Position numbers and translations under genes: made by a program | Notes under the pieces: generated by a model | Databases searched by the model: none | What the model was told of the DNA's origin: nothing | What the model saw: only the letters and a program-made list of their open reading frames with translations | In this document: positions 33,850 through 42,752 of the stretch, piece by piece | Layout of the letters: each line of letters opens with the position of its first letter | Numbering within the stretch: position 1 is the stretch's first letter | Assembly (NCBI GenBank): GCA_019261985.1 | Contig: JAFAQY010000017.1 | Location: 1 to 55,876, forward strand | From: Bryobacterales bacterium | GTDB taxonomy: Bacteria; Acidobacteriota; Terriglobia; Bryobacterales; Bryobacteraceae | Length of the DNA stretch: 55,876 bases | Direction of reading: 5' to 3'

Positions 33850-34794
33850 ATGTTGTCTGACATGCGATTTGTGCAAGCCTTGCTGATCCTCACCGCTGTT
33901 TTCGGACTGTTGTCCATTTTGCCCGGCCAGCAGCCTGAAAAACTCGCCTGGGCGCCGTTGCCTACCCAGCCCGCCACCTGGACTGCGCCGAACCGGCCGA
34001 TCTGGAAGCTCTCCGAGCTGTTGGCGAAGCATAAGGGCGAGCGGAACTGGACCGAAAACGTAGTCAGCGATAACCTTCTCCACGCGGATTACATCTCTAT
34101 GGCGCCGGGCGCGAAGACGGCGCGACAGTTTCACCCCGACACGCGAGCGTGGTGGATTGTCCAGGACGGGCAGATCCGGTTCAATATCGAAGGTCAGCAA
34201 CCGTTCGTCGCTACCAAAGGATATCTGGTTCAAGTGCCGTATCGGAACGTGTTCAGCATGGAGACCGTCGGCGATACACCGTCGCTGCGGCTGGAAGTGA
34301 ACATCGCCGGCGCGCAGACCATGTATCCGATCGACGAAACGCCCGTGGAAGCGCCGGGTATTCAGTTCGTCAAGGTGAGGATTAGCGGCAAGGGCAAATA
34401 CGATCAGGGCAACAAGCCCTACATCGACTTCAGCCAGGTTGTCGCCGGGACCGAGAAGCAGAGGCGCTTCATCGCCGACGACCGGGCGGTTGCGAATATT
34501 ATCATCGGCGATCCGACAAAGCAGCGGCCCGCCCCCGATACCGACAAAGGCCATTTCCATGAAGAGTCGCCGGAGTTCTGGTTCATCCTGCTCGGCAAGA
34601 TGGAGTACAAGATCGGTTCCCTTCCGATCTTTATCGCGGATCAGGGCGACATCGTCTACACGCCGAAGCAGACCTGGCATCGTGCCCGCTTCGCCGGGAC
34701 GGAGTTAGCCTGCCGCCTGGCGATGAACGGGTATCAAGACCTGCTGCATGATTATCAGCCGCTGGACGAGATTAGACCAGACGCCAGCCGCTAA
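33850..34794 (+). CDS. Exported bicupin protein
   Basis: 314 residues. A hydrophobic N-terminus (VQALLILTAVFGLLSILPG) suggests export. Two cupin barrels follow. The first has TARQFHPDTRAWWIVQDGQIRFNIEG. The second has DTDKGHFHEESPEFWFILLGKMEYKIG and GDIVYTPKQTWHRARF, whose His-X-His-Glu pattern (HFHEESPE) and late His could bind a metal. Enzyme, sensor or binding roles are all possible for bicupins. The stop overlaps the convergent zinc-ribbon gene by four bases. Confidence 0.8.
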   Translation: MLSDMRFVQALLILTAVFGLLSILPGQQPEKLAWAPLPTQPATWTAPNRPIWKLSELLAKHKGERNWTENVVSDNLLHADYISMAPGAKTARQFHPDTRAWWIVQDGQIRFNIEGQQPFVATKGYLVQVPYRNVFSMETVGDTPSLRLEVNIAGAQTMYPIDETPVEAPGIQFVKVRISGKGKYDQGNKPYIDFSQVVAGTEKQRRFIADDRAVANIIIGDPTKQRPAPDTDKGHFHEESPEFWFILLGKMEYKIGSLPIFIADQGDIVYTPKQTWHRARFAGTELACRLAMNGYQDLLHDYQPLDEIRPDASR

Positions 34795-35099
34795 TCGAAG
34801 TCGATATCGCGCTTGGGCGGCGGCTCGTCGGGGTTTTCCTTCGCGAGCCGGAGCATTTCATCGAATTTTTTGCTCAGGACGTCGCCGTGTGACTTCTGGG
34901 CTTCGACTGATTTCTTGAACGCATCTTCGCGCCGGTCAGCCGACCCTTTATAGTGCTGAACCGCGGCTTCCATGTCGGCGAGCGTGCGCGGCTTCACATG
35001 TTCCTTGTGGCGGATAACTGCCTGGGTCCTCGGGTCGATGTGCAACTCGGCCTCGCAACAGGGGCAGGTCACGGTGATCAATGACGGTTGCTTAGCCAT
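34791..35099 (-). CDS. Small protein with N-terminal Cys cluster and charged helix
   Basis: 102 residues from the ATG at 35099. The sequence TVTCPCCEAELHIDPRTQAVIRH is a half zinc ribbon (CPCC) with nearby His residues. The rest is strongly charged and helical (KGSADRREDAFKKSVEAQKSHGDVLSKKFDEMLRLAKENP). The frame is open upstream to 35276, but that part is antisense to mscL. The protein is 28 bases from the divergent mscL gene. The role is unknown. Confidence 0.7.
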   Translation of the reverse strand: MAKQPSLITVTCPCCEAELHIDPRTQAVIRHKEHVKPRTLADMEAAVQHYKGSADRREDAFKKSVEAQKSHGDVLSKKFDEMLRLAKENPDEPPPKRDIDFD

Positions 35100-35127
35100 A
35101 CCGCAATTATTGTAGTAGACTCGGCAC

Positions 35128-35547
35128 ATGTTCTCGGAGTTCAAGCAGTTCATCGCGCGGGGGAACGTACTGGATCTCGCCATCGGCGTAATCATCGGAG
35201 CTGCTTTCGGACGGGTAGTCACCTCGTTGGTGAACGATATTCTGAGCCCGATCATCGGCCTGGCCACGGGAGGCATCGACTTTTCGAGCCTGTTCGTCAG
35301 CTTGAACGGGCAGCACTACGCGAATCTTGCGGAGGCGAGAGCCGCGAAGGCTCCAACGATCAATTACGGCATCTTTATTAACACGCTTATTGAATTTCTG
35401 ATTGTCGCGTTTGTGATCTTCCTGCTGGTGAAGCAGGTGAACCGGTTTTTCCCAAAGCCCGCGGCGGCGACTAAAAAGTGTCCCGAATGCTCCACGGCGA
35501 TTCCTGTGGATGCGAAGAGGTGTCCGGCATGCACGTCGATGTTGTAA
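35128..35547 (+). CDS. mscL: Large-conductance mechanosensitive channel MscL with C-terminal zinc ribbon
   Basis: 139 residues. MscL features are FKQFIARGNVLDLAIGVIIGAAFGRVVTSLV (N-terminal helix and first membrane helix), LSPIIGL and a second membrane helix INTLIEFLIVAFVIFLLVKQVNRF. The usual cytoplasmic helical bundle (typically with E/K-rich repeats) is absent. Instead the tail is KKCPECSTAIPVDAKRCPACTSML, a CxxC-x11-CxxC zinc ribbon. MscL opens on osmotic downshock. Confidence 0.93.
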   Translation: MFSEFKQFIARGNVLDLAIGVIIGAAFGRVVTSLVNDILSPIIGLATGGIDFSSLFVSLNGQHYANLAEARAAKAPTINYGIFINTLIEFLIVAFVIFLLVKQVNRFFPKPAAATKKCPECSTAIPVDAKRCPACTSML

Positions 35548-35621
35548 GTGGCGGCGATTGTTCGCGGGTGAGTTTTAGCGAAGTGTGGCAGGGTCCGTCG
35601 GGTCTTTCGGTGAGCCCACCA

Positions 35622-35733
35622 GCGCGATTGGCAATCGCGCGCAGGTTGGCAACCTGCCCCACCGGGTTTTGGGCAGCTTGCTGTGGGGCTGGCTTTAGCC
35701 TGCGGCAGGCTTTAGCCCGCCTGAGCGGAATGG
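35622..35733. repeat. Tandem-hairpin repeats, copy 6
   Basis: Hairpins at 35622-35640 (GCGCGATT/AATCGCGC) and 35642-35656 (CAGGTT/AACCTG) followed by CCCCACC repeat the unit at 2854. A further element at 35691-35720 has AGCC TGCGGCA GGCT and TTTAGCCCGCC, like the copies at 884 and 8160. It fills most of the 207-base gap between mscL and the next gene. Confidence 0.75.
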
Positions 35734-35754
35734 CAAAACAAGGAGACGAAGTAG

Positions 35755-36732
35755 ATGCTTAGAGCGTCATTGACCATCTCGATTTTTCTGGCCGCTGGCG
35801 GGCCCTCGCCGGCTCAGCCGCAGGCACGGACCGTTGACAGCTATATCGGCGCGGCAAAGGCCGCGGCCGGAACGGAATGGGCTGGAACATTTCTTCGGCT
35901 CTGCATTCCACCTCCCGCTGCCGCGGGCGGAGCACCCGCGGGCGCAGGCGGACGCGGAACGCCTCCGCGGGAAACATGGTACGCGGAGCCGGCCAAGGTC
36001 GCCGATAACCTTTATTTCCTCGGCACCAAAATCCACAGCGCTTGGGCGATTACCGGCAGCCAAGGAATCATCGTTATCGAGGCTCTCTTCGACTACGCGG
36101 CGAAAGACGAAATTTTGGGTGGCCTCAAGAAGCTCGGTTTGGATGCGAACAAGGTCAAATACGTGATCCTTTCGCATGCCCACGCAGACCACGATGGCGG
36201 CGCGAAGTTGCTGCAGGACGCGATCCCAGGGGTTCACCTCGTCTACGGCGCTGAAGATTGGGAAGCAGTCGATAAATCGGCCAACCACCAGGGCGGCAAG
36301 CCCAAGCACGACGTCGTGGGCGACGACGGAATGACGATCTCCGTGGGCGATGCTTCCGTACGAATTGTCACGATGCCGGGCCATACTCCGGGAACGCTTT
36401 CTTATCTATTTGAAGTGCGCGACAACGGCAAGCCGCTGCGCGTCGCCTACGTGGGTGGAACGGCGATCCCCTTCAATTCCGATGCCGGGTTTTACGACCG
36501 CTACATTGCGTCTTCCAAGAAAATGGCTAAGGCCGCCGCCGATTACGGCGCCACGGCGTTGCTCAGCAATCATACCGAGTTCGACAATGCGTTTTTCAAA
36601 GCCCACACAGCCGCGGACCGAAAGCCCGGCGAGGCGAATCCATTCGAAGTTGGCGCACCAGCGGTGGCGCGTTATTTCAGCGTGGTGGAGAATTGCGCAG
36701 AAGCCAGCAAGCTCCGGGCTAGCGCTAAGTAG
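35755..36732 (+). CDS. Secreted metallo-beta-lactamase-fold hydrolase, B3-like
   Basis: 325 residues with a signal peptide (RASLTISIFLAAGGPSPA). The Zn1/Zn2 ligands form SHAHADHDGG, followed by His in TMPGHTPGTLSY and a third His in LLSNHTEFD. Those are the positions used by subclass B3 enzymes, and the linked GRGTPPRE insert in the N-terminal part is Gly-rich. B3-type folds include both true lactamases and non-lactamase esterases; activity on antibiotics cannot be inferred. AGGAG ten bases before the ATG supports the start. Confidence 0.88.
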   Translation: MLRASLTISIFLAAGGPSPAQPQARTVDSYIGAAKAAAGTEWAGTFLRLCIPPPAAAGGAPAGAGGRGTPPRETWYAEPAKVADNLYFLGTKIHSAWAITGSQGIIVIEALFDYAAKDEILGGLKKLGLDANKVKYVILSHAHADHDGGAKLLQDAIPGVHLVYGAEDWEAVDKSANHQGGKPKHDVVGDDGMTISVGDASVRIVTMPGHTPGTLSYLFEVRDNGKPLRVAYVGGTAIPFNSDAGFYDRYIASSKKMAKAAADYGATALLSNHTEFDNAFFKAHTAADRKPGEANPFEVGAPAVARYFSVVENCAEASKLRASAK

Positions 36733-36756
36733 CGCACTGGTTCGGGTCGCTGGGGT

Positions 36757-37695
36757 TTAGATGACTTTCAACACAATTTTGCCGAGCACATGGTTCGTCT
36801 GGCTCAACTCGTGAGCTTTGGCAGCTTCCGCGAGCGGGAAAACCGCCTGAATATAAGGTTTCAGCGTTCCGGAATCGACCAGCGCGGCAATTTGATCTAA
36901 CTCGGTCTGGCTGGGTTGAACAAAGACCCCGGCGGCGCGCACGCCGTGGGCCTTGGCGTCCTCCTCCGATGGCTGGCCGAGAATGGTAACCAGAATCCCG
37001 CCTTTCTTCAGAACGCTCCACGAACGGTCGCGGGTCTCTCCGGCCATGGTATCCAACACTACATCGAACTCCCGCGCGACGTCTTCAAAGCGCACGGAAG
37101 TGTAATCGATCAATTGGTCCGCGCCTAGCGATTTTAGGAAGTCATGGTTGCGCGCGGAGGCCGTGCCGGCGACGAAAGCTCTCTTCCACTTCGCAAGTTG
37201 AACAGCAAAATGCCCTACCCCGCCCGCGGCGGCGTGAATCAGCACCTTTTGCGCGGCCGACAATCCGGCCGCGTCGAAGAGCGCTTGCCATGCCGTCAGG
37301 GCCGCCAGGGGGATAGCTGCCGCCTGGACATGATCGATGGATTTGGGTTTCGCCGCGATCTCCGAAGCGCGCACAGCAATATATTCGGCATATGCGCCAT
37401 CTCGCGCAAGATCGGGGCGCGCATAAACCTCATCGCCTTTCTTCCACGCGCCTGCGTCCGGGCCGGCTTCCTCGACTACTCCCGAAAAATCCCAGCCCGG
37501 GATCATCGGCAGCTTGTATTTGAGCCAATCGCGGACATAGCCGGCGCGGATCTTCCAATCCACCGGATTAACGGCGGCGGCGTGAACGCGAACCAAAACG
37601 TCGCCGGGCGCAGACTGTGGGCGCGGCGCGTCTTCGTAGCGCAATATCTCGGGCCCTCCGTATTCATGTATCCGGATTGCTTTCATCGTCGGCAT
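36757..37695 (-). CDS. NADP-dependent quinone oxidoreductase-like protein (MDR superfamily)
   Basis: 312 residues. The medium-chain reductase layout is present: MKAIRIHEYGGPEILRYED, the catalytic-domain segment VRVHAAAVNPVDWKIRAGY, the pattern GWDFSGVVEEAG and the Rossmann motif HAAAGGVGHFAVQLAKW. The typical Zn-binding Cys/His residues are absent, as in zeta-crystallin-like quinone reductases. An ATG three codons later (37686) is a possible start. Confidence 0.9.
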   Translation of the reverse strand: MPTMKAIRIHEYGGPEILRYEDAPRPQSAPGDVLVRVHAAAVNPVDWKIRAGYVRDWLKYKLPMIPGWDFSGVVEEAGPDAGAWKKGDEVYARPDLARDGAYAEYIAVRASEIAAKPKSIDHVQAAAIPLAALTAWQALFDAAGLSAAQKVLIHAAAGGVGHFAVQLAKWKRAFVAGTASARNHDFLKSLGADQLIDYTSVRFEDVAREFDVVLDTMAGETRDRSWSVLKKGGILVTILGQPSEEDAKAHGVRAAGVFVQPSQTELDQIAALVDSGTLKPYIQAVFPLAEAAKAHELSQTNHVLGKIVLKVI

Positions 37696-37710
37696 AGTCT
37701 ATCTGTGCAG

Positions 37711-37739
37711 TTTATCAACGCCGGCGCCCTCTTTAGCAA
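37711..37739 (-). promoter_or_regulatory. Candidate promoter of the quinone oxidoreductase gene
   Basis: On the minus strand, TTGCTA (37739-37734) and GATAAA (37716-37711) are separated by 17 bases. Each matches four of six consensus bases. The -10 box is 15 bases before the ATG at 37695. Confidence 0.3.
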
Positions 37740-37832
37740 GAGCGGCAATTTTCAAAACAACACGCAGAACTCGATATGCGGAATGCGTTAATTGTGTCGC
37801 GATCGGCGGGATTTCTTCAAATCTCGGCCCAG

Positions 37833-38189
37833 CTATGCCGGTTGCCGTTTCGAGAACAATTCATCCACTTTCGCAGCCAGAATAAAATCGCTCTCCGATA
37901 AACCAGCGATTTTATGGGTGTAAAGCGTGATCTTTACGTAGCCCCAGCCGAAGCAGAGATCCGGATGATGGCCCTCCTGCTCGGCGACTTCACCGATGCC
38001 ATTGATGAATTCGAGCGTGCTTTTGAAGTCTGGAAAAATGTAACTTTTCTCGAGGTGATGCTCCTCGATCACACGCCAATCCGGCAATTGCCTTGTATAA
38101 TTTTCGAGTTCCGCGCCTTTCAGCGGAGGCGTACCTCCGCGGCAAGGGACGCAATGGCGGGAAGCTAACCTCGTTGCAGACCCATCCAT
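37833..38189 (-). CDS. Pterin-4a-carbinolamine dehydratase
   Basis: 118 residues from the ATG at 38189; a GTG two codons upstream is also possible because GGAGG precedes both. The N-terminal CVPCRGGTPPLKGAEL is the usual bacterial leader. The fold core contains W-x-VIEEHHLEKSY, then EVAEQEGHHPDLCFGWGYVKITLYTHKIAGLSESDF, in which the active-site EGHHPDL is intact, and AAKVDEL. The enzyme recycles tetrahydrobiopterin carbinolamine made by aromatic amino acid hydroxylases, and dimerises. No hydroxylase gene is adjacent. Confidence 0.93.
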   Translation of the reverse strand: MDGSATRLASRHCVPCRGGTPPLKGAELENYTRQLPDWRVIEEHHLEKSYIFPDFKSTLEFINGIGEVAEQEGHHPDLCFGWGYVKITLYTHKIAGLSESDFILAAKVDELFSKRQPA

Positions 38190-38373
38190 GTTCACCCATC
38201 CTCCAATCCCACAGGGTAGACGCGAAAGAGCCGGACTTGTTTCTACAGACTCCGCACGCCCACGGGAAAGTTTTAGAGGTTTACATTATAAGGAAGGGGA
38301 GGTTGGCCGTCCCGCGACCGCCCGACCGCGTCCGCGCTATTGTTGTACATTTACGGACAAAGGTCGAGCGATT

Positions 38374-41355
38374 ATGAACCGGTTCCTCACACATTTTCTT
38401 TCGGCAGGATTATTTTGGACTGCGAGCGCAGTTTATTGCCAGCAGCCGTTTGTGCCACAGGTCATTGCCAGCGCGGGAGCGCCGAGCCTGGTCTTATATG
38501 GGCTGTATAACGGCAATCTGGTGCGCAGCGCCGACGCGGGCGCGACCTGGACGCCGTTATATATCAACTCCGCCGGACTTCCCCAGCCGCCGGTTTTGAC
38601 GTTTGCGGTCGACCCGTCGAACCCAAGCACGCTGTATCTGGCTACGACTGCCGCGGGCGGCACTTTTTGGAAAAGCACCGATAGCGGCGCGACTTGGGCC
38701 ACCGCAACATCAGGGTTGCAAAATGGGGGCGGCGCCGCCGATTACTTCAAAGCGCTGCTCGATCAATCCACGCTGCTTTACCTGAAGATCGGCGCCAACT
38801 TGTATAAGTCGTCCGATCAAGGAGGGTCTTGGCAGCTTCAGGGCAACCTGCCGGCGGCCATGGGCCGCATGGAGATCGCGGATAGCCGCAGAGCCTGGAT
38901 GTACTTCGTGGATCCAAGCACGATGACGGTCTGGTTCAGCGAGGATGAAGGGCACTCCTGGACTGCGGCGAGCGGAAAAATTCCCGCCGTTTTGCAGAAC
39001 CCGGTGATTGTCGGGATGTCGATACTTTACTTCAATCCGAGCGCCTTGTATGTCGACGTGGATGGCACGGGAGAGGGACAAGGACCGTGGGTCAGCACCA
39101 ATGGAGGCGCGAGCTTTAACGATGCAAGCGCCAGCGGATTAGGATCGTTTGCTCACATTTTTTCGTATAACACCGGCGCGTTATATGCTCCGACACCGAA
39201 CTTGATGGGCACATATCGCAGCATGGATAGCGCGCAGACGTGGCAAGCGGTCGGCATAACCGGAGATCACTACGCCGTGACGGCGGTCGATCCGGGAAAC
39301 AGCTCCACCGTTTACGGTTTGAAGATCCCGTTTGGCGGAACGGTTCCCACCTCTATGGTGGTTTCAAATGACAACGGGAATACCTGGAACACCATCAACG
39401 CGACGATTATTCCCACCATCGCGAAGCCCGCGCCGAGCTATAACATAGCCCTCGAACAAGGCGCCCCCTACTCTGTGGCGTTCACGGTCGAGACTGTGGA
39501 AGATCCCACGTGGAAAACCCCGGTGACGCTATCCACCTCGGGTGAGCCGTGGCTGCGGCTGGGCGCGACATCGGGCACTACTCCGCTCGCAAACTCCTTG
39601 AGCATTTCGACGCTTGGCCTTGCGCCCGGAGTTTATACATCCACGATCCGCATCAATGCGCCGCAAACATCGAACCAATCCGTCTCGATTCCTGTCATCC
39701 TCACTGTAAAGCCGGTGGGGAGCACCGGCCCCGGATATCTGGTTTCGACGATCGCAGGCAACGGCAGTCCGACCGGATTGGCCACCACCGGAACCGCGAC
39801 CGGTGTCGCGTTACCCAACGCCAAGGCGCTCGCGTTCGATAACTCGGGCAACCTGTTAATCTCAGCCGGAAACTGGATCTGGCAATACAACAGCGGAAAT
39901 ATAACGGCGATCGCCGGCAATGGAACGAATGCTTCGAACGGCGATGGCGGCCCGCCTCTATCCGCTTCTATCTCCGACCCCGATGCCATTGCGGTCGATT
40001 CCGCGGGCATTGTTTATTTCACCGAGTTCGCGCCGGCGCACGTACGAAAACTGGCGGGCGCGAATATTTCGACGGCGCTTGATATGTCGCGCTTAAATCA
40101 GCCGGTGGGGTCGCATAGCCTGCTGTTCGATTCCGCAAACCGGATGCTGCTCACCAGTCCCGCCGGTCTGTTGCGTTATGACGGCTTGAGATTGACGGTC
40201 GCCACCGCTTACAACTTCACCGATCCGTACGCGACGGTGATGGATCCGGCCGGAAATATCTACATCAGCGACCGGGCGCAGCACCGGATTTTCAAGATAA
40301 CGCCCTCGGGAGTGGTTACCACGATCGCCGGGTCCGGGCAGCCCGGTTTCGCCGGCGATGGCGGCCCCGCATCGCAGGCGCTGCTGAACACGCCGGAAGG
40401 ATTGGCGCTCGATTCGCAGATGACCTTGTATATCGCCGATTCCGGCAACAATCGGATTCGCGCGATTTCCTCCGATGGAACCATTCGCACAATCGCGGGA
40501 TCCGGTGTCGGAGGATTTGCAGGGGATGGACAGACCGGCGATTTCGCCAGCTTCCTGAATCCCTCCGGCGTTGCAGTCGACACGCGCGGAAATGTATTCG
40601 TTGCGGATATGGGCAACAGCCGCGTGCGCATGCTGGCGCCGCAAGGGACAGCGACGCCGGTGATTACCAAAGTGCAGGGGCCGAGCTACGCAACGAAGCT
40701 GTCTCCGGGGTCGATCTTTTCCGTGTACGGCGATCTCTTCGCGGCGGCCAACGTGACCATGCAGGCAAACGGCGCGCCTTGGCCGGTTTCATTGGCGGGC
40801 GTGTCGGTTTCGATCAACGGTTACCTTGCGCCGCTCTATTACGTTGGCAAAACCCAGGTCAACGGCCAGGTTCCTTTTGAAGTCACGCCGGGCACGGCGA
40901 CTTTGGTGATTACGACGAACGGTTCCGCGCCAGCGCAGATTACGGTTCCCATCGTTCCCGCTCAGCCGGATATTTTGGTGCAGAACGGTGGAACACAAGC
41001 CGTCGCCGTAAATCCGCCTTATTGTGGGGCCGGGTGCGTGAATACGCCTTCCACCCCCGCGCACGCTGGAAACACCGTCGTGCTGTACCTCTCCGGGATC
41101 GGAATACCGGCGCCGCCGGTTTCAACGGGCGCGGCCTCTCCTTCGCTCGAGCCTCTGGCGCGCGTGAATTACCCGTACACAATCACATTGAACAGCCAGC
41201 CCGTCAGCGTCTCCTATTTCGGCTACGCTCCCGGGTTTCCCGCGCTGGTGCAGGCGAATTTTCAAATTCCCGCCGGAATTGCCCCTGGCGACTATAACGT
41301 GGTTGTTACCGTGAATGGAGCGTCGTCGGCTCCGGCGGTAGTTTCCGTGCGGTGA
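38374..41355 (+). CDS. Large secreted NHL-repeat protein with TIGR03437 C-terminal domain
   Basis: 993 residues from the ATG at 38374; the frame is open to 38188 but those codons are not signal-like. A signal peptide (NRFLTHFLSAGLFWTASAVYCQ) precedes BNR/sortilin-type repeats (FWKSTDSGATWAT, YKSSDQGGSWQL, WFSEDEGHSWTA). A BACON-like sandwich follows (LTVKPVG). Three to four NHL repeats come next (TIAGSGQPGFAGDGGPASQ, LYIADSGNNRIRAIS, VFVADMGNSRVRML). The last 230 residues are the Solibacter-type domain (LSPGSIFSVYGDLFA, SGIGIPAPPVSTG, GVSVSINGYLAPLYY). These proteins are secreted or surface-located; the ligand is unknown. Confidence 0.87.
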   Translation: MNRFLTHFLSAGLFWTASAVYCQQPFVPQVIASAGAPSLVLYGLYNGNLVRSADAGATWTPLYINSAGLPQPPVLTFAVDPSNPSTLYLATTAAGGTFWKSTDSGATWATATSGLQNGGGAADYFKALLDQSTLLYLKIGANLYKSSDQGGSWQLQGNLPAAMGRMEIADSRRAWMYFVDPSTMTVWFSEDEGHSWTAASGKIPAVLQNPVIVGMSILYFNPSALYVDVDGTGEGQGPWVSTNGGASFNDASASGLGSFAHIFSYNTGALYAPTPNLMGTYRSMDSAQTWQAVGITGDHYAVTAVDPGNSSTVYGLKIPFGGTVPTSMVVSNDNGNTWNTINATIIPTIAKPAPSYNIALEQGAPYSVAFTVETVEDPTWKTPVTLSTSGEPWLRLGATSGTTPLANSLSISTLGLAPGVYTSTIRINAPQTSNQSVSIPVILTVKPVGSTGPGYLVSTIAGNGSPTGLATTGTATGVALPNAKALAFDNSGNLLISAGNWIWQYNSGNITAIAGNGTNASNGDGGPPLSASISDPDAIAVDSAGIVYFTEFAPAHVRKLAGANISTALDMSRLNQPVGSHSLLFDSANRMLLTSPAGLLRYDGLRLTVATAYNFTDPYATVMDPAGNIYISDRAQHRIFKITPSGVVTTIAGSGQPGFAGDGGPASQALLNTPEGLALDSQMTLYIADSGNNRIRAISSDGTIRTIAGSGVGGFAGDGQTGDFASFLNPSGVAVDTRGNVFVADMGNSRVRMLAPQGTATPVITKVQGPSYATKLSPGSIFSVYGDLFAAANVTMQANGAPWPVSLAGVSVSINGYLAPLYYVGKTQVNGQVPFEVTPGTATLVITTNGSAPAQITVPIVPAQPDILVQNGGTQAVAVNPPYCGAGCVNTPSTPAHAGNTVVLYLSGIGIPAPPVSTGAASPSLEPLARVNYPYTITLNSQPVSVSYFGYAPGFPALVQANFQIPAGIAPGDYNVVVTVNGASSAPAVVSVR

Positions 41356-41428
41356 CCTGCTCTGACGCGACACAGGCGGCCGCGCGGCTCGGGCGAAGGC
41401 CGGTTTGTTCCGCAACTGTCGCGCTCTC

Positions 41429-41438
41429 ATCGTACGAT
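41429..41438. promoter_or_regulatory. Short palindrome before the stressosome operon
   Basis: ATCGTACGAT is a perfect 10-base palindrome ending 21 bases before the rsbR ATG, next to the AAGGAG ribosome site. It could be a regulator site or chance. Confidence 0.2.
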
Positions 41439-41459
41439 AGGTGATTTAAGGAGTTCGCA

Positions 41460-42359
41460 ATGGCCGATCCCACCGGCGTAACTGTATCCACCATCTCCCG
41501 TCTTCCCAAGCTGCTTAAAATTCACGAGGCTCAAATCCTGAAGGTTTGGATGGATGAACAGCTTGCCTCCTTGTCGCGCCGCGCCGGCCTCATCGGCGAT
41601 GCCGAGCTTCGCGCTCAATCGAAGAATTTTTTGTCGGAGTTCCATAAGGCGACTCAGTCCGGCAGCCTCGAGGATATTTCGGGACCGCAATGGGCGTCCG
41701 CGAAGGCGCTGCTGGCGGACATTTGCCGATCGCGCGCGGAGCAGGGATTCACGCCCATGGAAACCGCATCTTTTGTGCTCTCCGTCCGGGGCCCGCTGAT
41801 GGACCGCTTGCAACAGGAATACGGCAACGACGCGGCGGGATTGGCGGCCGAGATGCGCTCCTCCAACCTCCTGCTGGATAAACTCGCGCTTTATACCGCG
41901 GAAGTTGCATTGCAGAACCGCGAGACCATCATCAAGCGGCAGCAGGAAGAGATGCTGGAGCTCTCCACTCCGGTTGTGCGCCTCTTCCCCGGGGTTCTAG
42001 CCTTGCCGTTGATTGGCACTCTGGATAGCGCCCGGACGCAGATCGTGATGGAAAACCTTCTACAAAAGATTGTCGAAACCGAGGCGACCATCGCCATTCT
42101 CGACATCACCGGCGTCGCCACCGTGGATACCTTGGTGGCGCAGCATCTGCTGAAAACCGTAGCCGCGGCCCGTCTGATGGGCGCGGACTGCATTATCAGC
42201 GGCATCCGGCCGCAGATCGCGCAAACGATCGTCCATTTAGGGGTGGAACTCCAAAATGTGGCCACTAAGGCGACGCTCGCCGACGCTCTCTTCCTTGCGC
42301 TTCAAAGAAATGGTTTTTCGGTTCAGCGGCTGGCCAAAGAATCCGCCGGAGCCAAGTAA
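41460..42359 (+). CDS. rsbR: RsbR-type stressosome co-antagonist
   Basis: 299 residues. Residues 10-160 match the RsbRD-type N-terminal sensor domain (LPKLLKIHEAQILKVWMDEQL, FVLSVRGPLMDRLQQEYG). The STAS domain begins near 175 (LSTPVVRLFPGVLALPLIGTLDSARTQ). The two phospho-acceptor Thr positions of RsbR proteins look conserved: Thr224 in TVDTLVAQ and probably Thr256 in RPQIAQTIV. AAGGAG before the ATG is strong. In B. subtilis RsbR and RsbS build the stressosome core. The gene is the first of a six-gene operon. Confidence 0.92.
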   Translation: MADPTGVTVSTISRLPKLLKIHEAQILKVWMDEQLASLSRRAGLIGDAELRAQSKNFLSEFHKATQSGSLEDISGPQWASAKALLADICRSRAEQGFTPMETASFVLSVRGPLMDRLQQEYGNDAAGLAAEMRSSNLLLDKLALYTAEVALQNRETIIKRQQEEMLELSTPVVRLFPGVLALPLIGTLDSARTQIVMENLLQKIVETEATIAILDITGVATVDTLVAQHLLKTVAAARLMGADCIISGIRPQIAQTIVHLGVELQNVATKATLADALFLALQRNGFSVQRLAKESAGAK

Positions 42360-42752
42360 GTGGAGCGCATTCCCATCCTGCGGATGGGCGATTTTCTGCT
42401 GGTGACGATTCAGGTCGACATGCACGATCGCGTCGCCCTGGCGCTGCAGGACGATTTAACGAATCGCATCGTGAAAAATCACGCCCGCGGTGTGCTAATC
42501 GACATCTCCGCCCTGGATATCGTCGATTCCTTTATCGGACGCACGCTCGCGAATATCGCGTCGATGGCGCGTATCTTGGATGCTCAGACGGTGTTGGTGG
42601 GCATGCAGCCCGCCGTCGCGATCACGCTGGTTGAACTAGGCATCTCGCTTCCAAACATTCGAACCGCTCTGAATGTGGAGAAGGGCGTCTCTCTGCTGAG
42701 AGCGGAAGTCGAAAATAACATCATGGAACGCGATGCAAACTACGACATCTGA
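42360..42752 (+). CDS. rsbS: RsbS stressosome antagonist
   Basis: 130 residues, GTG start directly after the rsbR stop. A single STAS domain: IPILRMGDFLLVTIQVDMHDRVALALQDDL and GVLIDISALDIVDSFIGRTLANIASMARI, with Ser57 at the B. subtilis Ser59 phosphorylation position. VLVGMQPAVAITLVELGISLPNIRTALNVEKGV follows. It should hold RsbT in the stressosome until phosphorylated. It overlaps rsbT by 20 bases. Confidence 0.93.
   Translation: MERIPILRMGDFLLVTIQVDMHDRVALALQDDLTNRIVKNHARGVLIDISALDIVDSFIGRTLANIASMARILDAQTVLVGMQPAVAITLVELGISLPNIRTALNVEKGVSLLRAEVENNIMERDANYDI

Noticed and set aside
36757-37695. Zinc-dependent alcohol dehydrogenase
   Set aside because: The structural and catalytic zinc ligands are absent; it fits the quinone oxidoreductase branch.
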